NCBI GenBank assembly: GCA_023428025.1
Contig: JAEYZN010000037.1
Span: forward strand, 1-47,322
DNA length: 47,322 nucleotides
Direction: 5' to 3'
Source of the DNA: Bacillota bacterium
GTDB lineage: Bacteria > Bacillota > Clostridia > Christensenellales > SZUA-584
Below the pieces are notes generated by a model. It was not told where the DNA came from. It searched no databases and was given only the letters and a program-made list of their open reading frames with translations. The position numbers and the translations under genes were made by a program. This document shows, piece by piece, positions 24,217 to 31,679 of the stretch (its first letter is position 1; every line of letters starts with the position of its first letter).

Positions 24217-25872
24217 ATGCCGGAATTTATCAACATGACCATCGGGGACTGGCTGGATAACAAGGCGGAGCAGTATCCCGATAAGGAATGCAGCGTGCAT
24301 CCTCTGGAAGGGCTGCGCTTCACGACCGCGCAGTTTCGGGACGAGGTCAACCGCGTGGCGCGCGGACTGATGGCGATGGGCATAAACAAAGGCGATCATG
24401 TGGCCATCTGGGCGACGAACTATCCGCAGTGGGTGCAGACGCAGTTTGCCACCGCCAAGATCGGCGCGGTGCTGGTCACTGTCAACACCAACTACAAAAA
24501 GTTCGAGCTGGAATATCTGCTCAAGCAGTCCGACTCCACCACGCTGATCATGATGGGCGGCACCAAGGACAACAACTATGTGGGTCATATCTATGCGGTG
24601 TGCCCGGAGCTGAAAGACTGTACGCCCGGCGCGCTGGCTTGCAAAAAGCTGCCGTTTCTGAAGCGCGTCATCTTCCTGGACGAGGCGAATCACCCCGGCA
24701 TGTACCACTGGGGCGATGTATTGGAGCTCGCTGAAAATGTGACGGAGGAGGAGCGCGCGGCCCGGCAGGCCACGTGCGACCCGCACGACGTCATCAACAT
24801 GCAGTATACCTCCGGCACCACCGGCTTCCCTAAGGGCGTGATGCTGACGCACTACAACCTGATCAACAACGGCAAGATCATCGGCGAGTCCATGGCGTTT
24901 TCCGACAAGGACCGGCTGTGCATCACAGTGCCGCTGTTCCACTGCTTCGGCTGCGTGCTGGGCGTGATGGCGTCCATCACCAACGACACGGCGATGGTGT
25001 TTGTAGACCACTTCAACCCGGTGAACGTGCTGAAGGTGCTGGATATGGAAAAGTGTACCGCCTTCCACGGCGTGCCCACGATGTTTATCGCCGTTATGGA
25101 TCACCCGGACTTTAAAAAATACGGTCTATCCAACCTGCGCACCGGCATCATGGCGGGCTCCACCTGCCCGGTGGAGGTGATGAAGGCTGCGGCGGACAAG
25201 ATGAACATGCGCCACATCACCAGTGTGTACGGGCAGACGGAATCGTCGCCCGGCATCACGCAGTCCACGGTGAACGATCCGCTTGAAGTGCGTGTTTCGA
25301 CGGTGGGCCGCGCGTATCCCAACGTGGAGGCGCGCGTGGTCGATCCCGAAACGGGCGAGGAAGTGCCGCCGAACGCTGTGGGTGAGATCGTGACCCGCGG
25401 CTATCACGTGATGAAGGGTTACTACAAGATGCCCGAAGCCACCGCGCAGGTGATCGACAGGGACGGCTGGCTGCATACCGGTGACCTCGGCGTGAAGGAT
25501 GAACAGGGGTATTACCGCATCACGGGCCGGTTAAAGGATATGATCATTCGCGGCGGCGAGAACATCTACCCGCGCGAGATCGAGGAGTTCCTCTACACGC
25601 ACCGGTCCGTCAAAGACGTACAGGTGGTGGGCGTGCCGGATCATAAGTACGGCGAAGAGGTGCTGGCCTGTGTGATATTGAAGGACGACGCAAACGAGAC
25701 GGAGGAATCCATCGTCGATTACATCAAGCAAGGGCTCTCCAAGCACAAGGCCCCGCGGTACGTACGCTTTATCGACGCGTTCCCGATGACGGCCAGCGGC
25801 AAGATACAGAAATACAAGCTGCGTGAATGGGGCGTGGAAGTGCTGGGCTTGAAGCAGCCGGACAGCGAATAA
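24217..25872 (+). CDS. Acyl-CoA synthetase (AMP-forming), YngI/FadD-like, T-box controlled
   Basis: The product has 551 residues and belongs to the acyl-adenylate-forming superfamily. The phosphate loop YTSGTTGFPKGV, the conserved VYGQTESSPG, the WLHTGDLG hinge motif and the late catalytic lysine in TASGKIQKYKLRE are all present. It makes acyl-CoA from a carboxylic acid with ATP and CoA. Substrate length cannot be read by eye; the overall sequence resembles short- to medium-chain and branched-chain type synthetases such as YngI, which in Bacillus lies in a leucine-degradation operon. Here it is the only gene behind the leucine-type T-box, so it should be induced by leucine starvation. ATG 24217 follows AAGGGGG. 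A terminator follows at 25884. Confidence 0.9.
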   Translation: MPEFINMTIGDWLDNKAEQYPDKECSVHPLEGLRFTTAQFRDEVNRVARGLMAMGINKGDHVAIWATNYPQWVQTQFATAKIGAVLVTVNTNYKKFELEYLLKQSDSTTLIMMGGTKDNNYVGHIYAVCPELKDCTPGALACKKLPFLKRVIFLDEANHPGMYHWGDVLELAENVTEEERAARQATCDPHDVINMQYTSGTTGFPKGVMLTHYNLINNGKIIGESMAFSDKDRLCITVPLFHCFGCVLGVMASITNDTAMVFVDHFNPVNVLKVLDMEKCTAFHGVPTMFIAVMDHPDFKKYGLSNLRTGIMAGSTCPVEVMKAAADKMNMRHITSVYGQTESSPGITQSTVNDPLEVRVSTVGRAYPNVEARVVDPETGEEVPPNAVGEIVTRGYHVMKGYYKMPEATAQVIDRDGWLHTGDLGVKDEQGYYRITGRLKDMIIRGGENIYPREIEEFLYTHRSVKDVQVVGVPDHKYGEEVLACVILKDDANETEESIVDYIKQGLSKHKAPRYVRFIDAFPMTASGKIQKYKLREWGVEVLGLKQPDSE

Positions 25873-25883
25873 GAAATGATTGA

Positions 25884-25907
25884 AGAGCGCCAAATGGCGC
25901 TCTTTTT
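25884..25907 (+). terminator. Intrinsic terminator of the acyl-CoA synthetase gene
   Basis: AGAGCGCC (25884-25891), loop AAAT, GGCGCTCT (25896-25903) and TTTT: a perfect 8-bp stem. Confidence 0.93.
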
Positions 25908-25917
25908 ATGACGGTGA

Positions 25918-25936
25918 TTTACAGTCATGACGCGCT
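25918..25936. repeat. Left copy of 19-bp direct repeat flanking the insertion element
   Basis: The sequence matches 27001-27019 in 17 of 19 positions; the last 11 (CATGACGCGCT) are identical. It directly precedes the putative left end of the insertion sequence. Confidence 0.7.
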
Positions 25937-26877
25937 TTGTAGGTTTGTCAAACATATTGGAGTATAGGTACGAAGATACTGAACCGGTGACCGCCAACCG
26001 AGGGGGCGCATTGGGATAATGTTGGAACGATATCGATAGACTTCAAGCTGGCGTTTGAAGTCGGCAAACGAGTAGAAGGTACGCTTGGAGTAAAAACGTT
26101 TCTGATCCTCTCTGTGGCTGCGTTCGACCTTGCCGTTATGTCTTGGTGTATAGGGACGAATCAGCTTATGGCGAATACCCAAGCAGGCGCGGTGGTCTCA
26201 AAGAGAGTCTGCAAGTCCCTCTTTGAAAGTAAAAAGCGATTAGTGAACTCGTTGCCATTGTCAGTCTGTACGCATACGATGGGGAACCTGAAGAATCGGA
26301 CAGCATTTTTCAGGAATGTGGCGGATGAGAAAGTGCTGTGTTCTTCAAAAGCTTCGATATATTGAAGCCGCGAGAACTCGTCAATCGCGGTATATTGGTA
26401 AAAGCGCTTGCCCTTAGCGTCTCCGACCAGGCAGTTCAAAGGTACGTATCTAACGTCAATTTGGATGCGTTGGCCAGGATAGCGCATCTGTTCATAAGGT
26501 TTGGGGACGTACTTGGGCTTAGAAGCGGGGGCAGGCTGCAGACCAAGTCGCTTGAGAACGCGATACATACTGGTAAGAGTACGGGTATAGCCCTTTTGGC
26601 GCAGCCGACACCACAGCTCGCAAAGACCCAAATCCGGGTTTCTGCGCCGCATGCGGCGCAGAAGTGCCAGTTCATCCTCGGTATGCTGGGTAGGATGAGA
26701 GTGGGGCCTGCGTGACCGGCACGCCAATGACTCAATGTTACCGTTGAACCTTGATTTCCAGAAATAGATGGTGGAAGGGGCTTTGTTGTATTTACGGCTG
26801 GCATAATGAACGCCATGTTTCAAAGCAAATAAAACTAAGGATTGCCGATACTTCATATCTTGTGTTACGTTATTCAT
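25925..26877 (-). pseudogene. IS481-family DDE transposase, frameshifted
   Basis: The first part (26877 to 26161) has a helix-turn-helix (SRKYNKAPSTIYFWKSRF) and the first two catalytic acids, Asp in IQIDVRYV and Asp in QTDNGNEF. The second part (from about 26182 down to 25925) continues with RPYTPRHNGKVERSHREDQ, which has the catalytic Glu. The shift occurs near 26170-26190, where ...ETTAP must change frame to continue as LGIRHKL. A change of one base would restore the gene. No slippery heptamer typical of programmed frameshifting is visible, so I call it broken. The stop codon of the second part lies 13 bases outside the putative element end. Confidence 0.88.
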
Positions 26878-26996
26878 GATGCAGGAATGGCTCCTTTCGG
26901 TATGTTTGGTCTTGTCAACTCAACAATACCCCATTAGCCAGCTCCTGCATCATCTGTTTTCAAGGTTCAGTTTCCAATATGTATTGTTGTCCTACA
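25938..26996 (-). mobile_element. IS481-like insertion sequence (about 1.06 kb)
   Basis: The ends are placed from an imperfect inverted repeat: left TGTAGG... ACATATTGG and right CCAATATGT...CCTACA (ends at 25938 and 26996). About 24 bases per side share the outer TTGTAGG and the inner ACATATTGG. The interior is a single transposase of IS481 type, broken into two frames. Flanking direct repeats of 19 bases exist but are not flush on the right (5 bases between), so they may not be the target duplication. The element sits between the terminator of the acyl-CoA synthetase gene and the gnd promoter region and interrupts no gene. Confidence 0.78.
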
Positions 26997-27000
26997 ATCC

Positions 27001-27019
27001 TTTGCAGCCATGACGCGCT
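27001..27019. repeat. Right copy of 19-bp direct repeat flanking the insertion element
   Basis: See the left copy at 25918-25936. Two mismatches separate the copies (A/G and T/C). Confidence 0.7.
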
Positions 27020-27102
27020 GAATACATAGCGCCGGATCTTTTTTCATGGTATACTCGGACTGAATATGAATTGTACCCAATTCGGTAAACCGGAGGGATG
27101 AT

Positions 27103-28506
27103 ATGGATAAGCGGCAGGCAGGCGTGGTCGGGCTGGCGGTGATGGGCAGGAATCTGGCGCTGAACATCGCGGAGCACGGCTATAAGGTGTCGGTGTATAA
27201 CCGGACGCCGGAAAAAGCGAGGGAAACGGTGAGCGAGGCGGGCGGCTTTGACCTCACCGCTTATGATACGCTGGAGGAATTCGTGCGCTCCCTGGCGCCG
27301 CCGCGCGTCATCATCATCATGGTGAAGGCGGGCATGCCGGTGGACGACATGATCCGGCAGCTGCTGCCGCTGCTGTCCCGGGGCGACGTGCTGATCGACG
27401 GCGGGAATTCGCACTATACCGACACCGTGCGCCGGTATACGGAGCTGGAAGCGGCAGGCATCCGCTTCATTGGCGCGGGCATCTCCGGCGGCGAGGAAGG
27501 CGCGCGGCGTGGCCCCGCCATCATGCCGGGCGGAGACGAAACGGCCTATGAGATCGCGGGGCCGATACTGCGGGACATCGCGGCTGTGGCGGAGGGCGAG
27601 CCCTGCTGCGCGTACATCGGCAAGGGCGGCGCGGGGCATTTCGTGAAGATGGTGCACAACGGCATTGAATACGCCGACATGCAGCTGATCTGCGAGGCGT
27701 ACGCGCTGATGAAGGACGTGCTGCAGCTGTCTGTGCCCGAGATGCAGGCGGTGTTTGCCGACTGGAACAAGGGCGAGCTCAGCAGCTATCTGATCGAGAT
27801 CACCGCGGACATTCTGGGAAAGAACGACCCCGAAACAGGCAAACCCATCGTGGACGTGATACTGGACACGGCGGAGCAGAAGGGGACGGGCAAATGGACC
27901 AGCCAGACGGCGCTGGACCTGGGCGTTCCCATCCCGACGATCACCGAGGCGGTGTTTGAACGGTACATATCGGCGCTGAAGCCGCAGCGCGTGGCGGCCA
28001 GCCAGGTGCTGGCCGGGCCCGCGACGGCGACGGCAAAACATAAGGACTTTACGGAAGCGATCAGGCAGGCGCTGTATGCCAGCAAGATATGCGCCTACGC
28101 ACAGGGATTTGGCTTGATGGCGGCGGCTTCCGACACCTTCGGCTGGGGTTTGAAGCTGGACCGTATCGCGGGCATCTTCCGCGGCGGCTGCATCATCCGG
28201 GCGCAGTTCCTGAACCGGATCATGGACGCGTACAAAAAGCAGCCGCACCTTGGCAACCTGCTGCTGGACGAGAGCTTCAGGGATGTGATGAGCCGATACC
28301 AGCAGTCCTGGCGGGACGTGGTGATGGCGGCCGTGGCAGCCGGGCTGCCTGTGCCCGGCATGTCGAGCGCGCTGGGGTATTACGACAGCCTGCGCTCAGC
28401 CCGGCTGCCGATGAATCTGATGCAGGCGCAGCGCGACTATTTCGGCGCGCACACCTATCAGCGCGTCGACAAAGCCGGCAGCTTTCACACGCGGTGGCAG
28501 GAGTAA
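27103..28506 (+). CDS. gnd: 6-phosphogluconate dehydrogenase, decarboxylating
   Basis: The product has 467 residues, the normal length for the homodimeric long form. VVGLAVMGRNLALNIAEHG (about 8-26) is the NADP-binding fold start with GxxxMGxNLAxN. The substrate site is visible in DGGNSHYTDT, SGGEEGARRGPAIMPGG and the catalytic VKMVHNGIEYADMQLI with its Lys and His-Asn. The C-terminal ALGYYDSLRSARLPMNLMQAQRDYFGAH is typical. The enzyme converts 6-phosphogluconate to ribulose-5-phosphate, CO2 and NADPH. It lies 44 bases before zwf, so the two oxidative pentose phosphate genes are probably one operon. GGAGGG at 27092-27097 supports the ATG. The insertion sequence ends about 105 bases upstream. 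Confidence 0.96.
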   Translation: MDKRQAGVVGLAVMGRNLALNIAEHGYKVSVYNRTPEKARETVSEAGGFDLTAYDTLEEFVRSLAPPRVIIIMVKAGMPVDDMIRQLLPLLSRGDVLIDGGNSHYTDTVRRYTELEAAGIRFIGAGISGGEEGARRGPAIMPGGDETAYEIAGPILRDIAAVAEGEPCCAYIGKGGAGHFVKMVHNGIEYADMQLICEAYALMKDVLQLSVPEMQAVFADWNKGELSSYLIEITADILGKNDPETGKPIVDVILDTAEQKGTGKWTSQTALDLGVPIPTITEAVFERYISALKPQRVAASQVLAGPATATAKHKDFTEAIRQALYASKICAYAQGFGLMAAASDTFGWGLKLDRIAGIFRGGCIIRAQFLNRIMDAYKKQPHLGNLLLDESFRDVMSRYQQSWRDVVMAAVAAGLPVPGMSSALGYYDSLRSARLPMNLMQAQRDYFGAHTYQRVDKAGSFHTRWQE

Positions 28507-28550
28507 CCCCCTTTTCTTACGGTGCTGAGCAAACACGCTGAGGAGGGCAT

Positions 28551-30047
28551 ATGGCTAAGGATAAAAAGAACGGGCGAATGCCCGGCATGCTGGTGATATT
28601 CGGCGGGACAGGGGACCTCACGCACAGAAAGCTGATGCCCGCCCTGTATAACCTTTGCGTGGACGGGCTGCTGCCCGATCCGTTTACCGTGGTGGCGGTG
28701 GGGCGTAAGGACAAGACGGACGGGCAGTACCGCGGCGAAGTCTATGAGTCGCTGGCCAGGTTCTCGAGAAACCGCATCAGCAGCGTGTGCTGGGAGCGGC
28801 TGCGAGACGCCGTCCGCTATTTCAAGCTGGACATCACGGAGCCATCCGGTTATGAGCGGCTGGCGGAGTACCTGAACGGCCATGATCCGCAGGGGATGGG
28901 CGGCAGGATATACTATCTCGCCGTTGCGCCGGAGTATTTTGAGACCATCGTATCCGGGCTGCAGGCCGCCCGGCTGGACGCAAGCAGCGGCTCGGACAGC
29001 CATCTGGTCATCGAGAAGCCGTTCGGCAAGGACCTGGCGACGGCCGCAAGGCTCAACAGCAAGCTGCTGGAGGCGTTCCCCGAGGAGAGCATCTACCGCA
29101 TCGACCACTATCTGGGCAAGGAGATGATCCAGAACATCATGGTGCTGCGGTTCTGCAACTCCGTGTTCGAGTCGCTATGGAGCAGCCGGTATATCGACAA
29201 CATCCAGATATCGCTGTGCGAGCAGCACGGCGTGGGCACGCGCGGCGGGTATTACGAGCAGTCGGGCGCGATGCGGGACATGGTGCAGAACCACGCGTTC
29301 CAGATACTCTCGCTGGTGGCGATGGAACCGCCCGTGAGCCTTGCGACGGAGGCCATCCGCGCGGAGAAGGTGAAGGTGATACAGGCCATCGAGAAGATGA
29401 CGCCAGACAGGCTGGAATCCAGCGTGGTGTTCGGGCAGTACGGGCGCGGCGTGATCGGCGGACAGCCGGTGCCGGGCTACCGCGAGGAGGAGAAGGTGGC
29501 GCCGGATTCGCAGAACGAGACGTTCACGGCGCTGAAGCTGCACGTCAACAACTTCCGCTGGGGGGGCACGCCGTTCTACATACGAACGGGTAAACGATTG
29601 AAGTCCGGCTCCGCACAGATCGTCGTGCAGTTCAAGGCGCTGCCCAATGTGCTGTATTTCAAGGATGGACGAAAGCAGGAACCGAACCTGCTGGTGATCC
29701 GCATCCAGCCGGACGTCGGGGTGTACTTCCAGTTCAACACCAAGGACTCGGGCACGCACCACGACATCGTGAAGACGAAGATGGACACGTGTTACGCCTG
29801 CCCCGCGCAGGGCAACACGCCCGAAGCGTATGAGCGGCTGCTGTATGACATACTGCGCGGCGACGCGACGCTGTTCTCGCGGTGGGATGAGGTGGAGGCG
29901 TCGTGGAAGCTGGCGGACAGTATCATCGCGCACAAGACCGGCGCCGGTTGTTACCCCAACTACGACGCGGGAACGATGGGGCCTTATGAATCCGCCGAGC
30001 TGCTGGCGCGTGACGGACGGCAGTGGTGGGACGAAACGGAGGAATGA
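28551..30047 (+). CDS. zwf: Glucose-6-phosphate 1-dehydrogenase
   Basis: The product has 498 residues. FGGTGDLTHRKLMPALYNL (about 17-35) is the NADP site, and RIDHYLGKEMIQNIMVLRF (from about 183) is the active-site signature with the catalytic His and Lys. The C-terminal part contains YERLLYDILRGDATLFSRWDEVE, the conserved G6PD ending. The reaction gives 6-phosphogluconolactone and NADPH. No separate phosphogluconolactonase is seen in the window. GAGGAGGG before ATG 28551 is a strong ribosome site. The cyclase-like gene starts three bases after the stop. The full oxidative branch is not universal in Clostridia. Confidence 0.97.
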   Translation: MAKDKKNGRMPGMLVIFGGTGDLTHRKLMPALYNLCVDGLLPDPFTVVAVGRKDKTDGQYRGEVYESLARFSRNRISSVCWERLRDAVRYFKLDITEPSGYERLAEYLNGHDPQGMGGRIYYLAVAPEYFETIVSGLQAARLDASSGSDSHLVIEKPFGKDLATAARLNSKLLEAFPEESIYRIDHYLGKEMIQNIMVLRFCNSVFESLWSSRYIDNIQISLCEQHGVGTRGGYYEQSGAMRDMVQNHAFQILSLVAMEPPVSLATEAIRAEKVKVIQAIEKMTPDRLESSVVFGQYGRGVIGGQPVPGYREEEKVAPDSQNETFTALKLHVNNFRWGGTPFYIRTGKRLKSGSAQIVVQFKALPNVLYFKDGRKQEPNLLVIRIQPDVGVYFQFNTKDSGTHHDIVKTKMDTCYACPAQGNTPEAYERLLYDILRGDATLFSRWDEVEASWKLADSIIAHKTGAGCYPNYDAGTMGPYESAELLARDGRQWWDETEE

Positions 30048-30049
30048 AG

Positions 30050-30679
30050 ATGAAGATACACGATATATCCATGACGGTCTATCCGGGAATGCCGGTCTAC
30101 AAAGGCCGGGCAGAAAAGAGGCCGCAGATGACCACGGACAGTGACTTTCAGACGGGCACGGCCTATGAGACGCGTGTGAACATGAACCTGCATACGGGCA
30201 CGCACATCGACGCGCCGCTGCATTTTGTGGAGGGCGGCGACACCATCGATCAGATGCCGCTGGAGAAGGTGGTCACCATATGCCGCGTGCTGGACCTGTC
30301 GCACGTGGCGGACGGCATATCCGCGCGGGACCTGCGGGAAAAAACGATTGAGGACGGCAGCTTTGTGCTGCTCAAGACGCGCAACTCCTTCGAGGACATA
30401 CTGGAGGACGACTTCGTGTATCTGGACGGCACGGGCGCGCAGTATCTGAAGAACAAGAACATCATCGGCGTGGGCATCGACTCTCTGGGTATCGAGCGCG
30501 CCCAGAAGGAGCACGAAACGCACAAGTTGCTGCTGGGCGACGGCGTTGTGATACTCGAAGGCCTGCGTCTGGCCGATGTGGCGGAGGGCGATTACCTGCT
30601 GACCGCCGCGCCGGTGAAGATATGCGCGGAGGCGGCGCCGGTGCGGGCGATGCTGATCGAAGGGCTGGACGTTCAGTAG
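30050..30679 (+). CDS. Cyclase-family metal-dependent hydrolase (kynurenine formamidase-like fold)
   Basis: The product has 209 residues. The family signature HTGTHIDAPLHF occupies residues 48-59, supplying metal-binding His and Asp, and IIGVGIDSLGIERA with the later EGLRLADV completes the pattern. Known members hydrolyse N-formylkynurenine or cyclise polyketides, but most are uncharacterised. The opening MKIHDISMTVYPGMPVY is typical. The ATG at 30050 lies three bases after the zwf stop, behind GGAGGA, so the gene belongs to the gnd-zwf operon. A lactone- or amide-opening role near zwf (for instance on 6-phosphogluconolactone) is only a guess from position. Confidence 0.85.
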   Translation: MKIHDISMTVYPGMPVYKGRAEKRPQMTTDSDFQTGTAYETRVNMNLHTGTHIDAPLHFVEGGDTIDQMPLEKVVTICRVLDLSHVADGISARDLREKTIEDGSFVLLKTRNSFEDILEDDFVYLDGTGAQYLKNKNIIGVGIDSLGIERAQKEHETHKLLLGDGVVILEGLRLADVAEGDYLLTAAPVKICAEAAPVRAMLIEGLDVQ

Positions 30680-30809
30680 TATAAAGCAATCCGGAAGACG
30701 ACGATAAATAGTTTCCTGATCACTCTCATGTGTTTTAGATTAAGCACCGTCATAATTATCCTGTCCTCCTCATAATGATTAATTGTGATCAATGAAGGGG
30801 GATTTTGCT

Positions 30810-31325
30810 ATGGATACGAACACGAAAGGTGCGGCCGTTGCCAAGACCGCTGCGAAGCCCGGAAAAAAATCGTCAACATTCTGGAAGATGTTCAAGGCCG
30901 CGCTCAAAGGCACGCTGATATCGATGGTGTTCACCGTGGCGGTAACGCTGCTTTTCGCGCTGGTCATCAAGGAAACGGGGATGAAGGACAACACCATCTC
31001 CATCATCAACCAGGTGGTGAAAATCGGCGGCATCATACTGGCGTCGTTCTTTGCCATCAAGGGGATGAGCGAGAAGCAATGGCTGGTAGGGGGTATGGCG
31101 GGTATCCTGTTTATCGTCGTCAGTTACCTGATCTTCTCGCTGATCGAGGGCATGTTCGGCAATGTGGCGGTGCTGTTCTCCAACCTGCTGATGGGCCTGT
31201 TGATCGGCCTGGTGTTTGCCATCATCGTCGCGAACTTCTTCGGCCCCGGCAAGAAGGTGGGCGGCGGCGTCAAGAAGAGCCGTCCCAAGGGGCCGCGCCG
31301 CATGAACCTTAAAAAGGCGGGTTGA
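30810..31325 (+). CDS. TIGR04086-like four-helix membrane protein
   Basis: The product has 171 residues. A basic, alanine-rich N-terminal tail (about 1-30) is followed by four hydrophobic spans (about 36-56, 67-87, 93-113 and 118-145) and a long lysine- and arginine-rich C-terminus (VKKSRPKGPRRMNLKKAG). The four-helix pattern with RAxxKGxLxS-like entry fits TIGR04086, a membrane family often found just ahead of the SCIFF locus in Clostridia. The function is unknown. ATG 30810 is chosen because AAGGGGGA lies seven bases upstream; the earlier ATG at 30792 lacks one. Both tails are strongly positive and should stay in the cytoplasm. Confidence 0.75.
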   Translation: MDTNTKGAAVAKTAAKPGKKSSTFWKMFKAALKGTLISMVFTVAVTLLFALVIKETGMKDNTISIINQVVKIGGIILASFFAIKGMSEKQWLVGGMAGILFIVVSYLIFSLIEGMFGNVAVLFSNLLMGLLIGLVFAIIVANFFGPGKKVGGGVKKSRPKGPRRMNLKKAG

Positions 31326-31349
31326 GGCGGTCTGCACGCAAATCTGTGG

Positions 31350-31379
31350 TTGCAATATACGGTCGATGTATTATATAAT
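31350..31379 (+). promoter_or_regulatory. Promoter of the SCIFF locus
   Basis: TTGCAA (31350-31355) and TATAAT (31374-31379) are 18 bases apart, about 50 bases ahead of the peptide gene. Confidence 0.75.
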
Positions 31380-31431
31380 CGGTTAGCAGCTTAATGTTTG
31401 CGTGAATTTACGAGCCTTTGGAGGAGACACG

Positions 31432-31581
31432 ATGAAGCACATCAAAACGGTTGTCAAGGGCAGCCTGAAGACCAATAAAGAGAAAACGGGCTGCGGCGAG
31501 TGCCAGACGTCCTGCCAGTCGGCCTGCAAAACGTCGTGCACGCTGGCAAATCAGCGCTGCGAGAACATTAAACTCAGATAG
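31432..31581 (+). CDS. scfA: SCIFF peptide precursor (six-cysteine ranthipeptide)
   Basis: A 49-residue peptide opens MKHIKTVVKGSLKTN and then carries six cysteines (positions 21, 24, 28, 32, 36 and 43) in CGECQTSCQSACKTSC followed by TLANQRC. This is the 'six cysteines in forty-five' precursor found across Clostridia. Its radical SAM partner forms thioether bonds from cysteines to alpha or gamma carbons of other residues. GGAGGAG stands before the ATG at 31432. The maturase gene starts 98 bases downstream, after a hairpin. I identified the peptide by direct translation; its cysteine spacing and neighbour make the call strong. Confidence 0.97.
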   Translation: MKHIKTVVKGSLKTNKEKTGCGECQTSCQSACKTSCTLANQRCENIKLR

Positions 31582-31620
31582 TCAACGGACACCTGTATCA
31601 TGTAGATGCATTGGGGTTTC

Positions 31621-31653
31621 CGGCAAAGCGCGGCGCTAGTTGCCGCCTTTTTT
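31621..31653 (+). terminator. Partial terminator between scfA and scfB
   Basis: CGGCAA (31621-31626) pairs with TTGCCG (31640-31645) around a GC-rich loop and is followed by CC and six T. Readthrough would give abundant peptide mRNA and less maturase mRNA. Confidence 0.65.
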
Positions 31654-31679
31654 GTTTAGGATATTTAGGAGATAAACGG

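Noticed and set aside
26161..26190. Programmed frameshift in the IS transposase.
   Set aside because: No A-rich or U-rich slippery heptamer is visible at the junction, so a disabling mutation is more likely. I keep this open in the findings.
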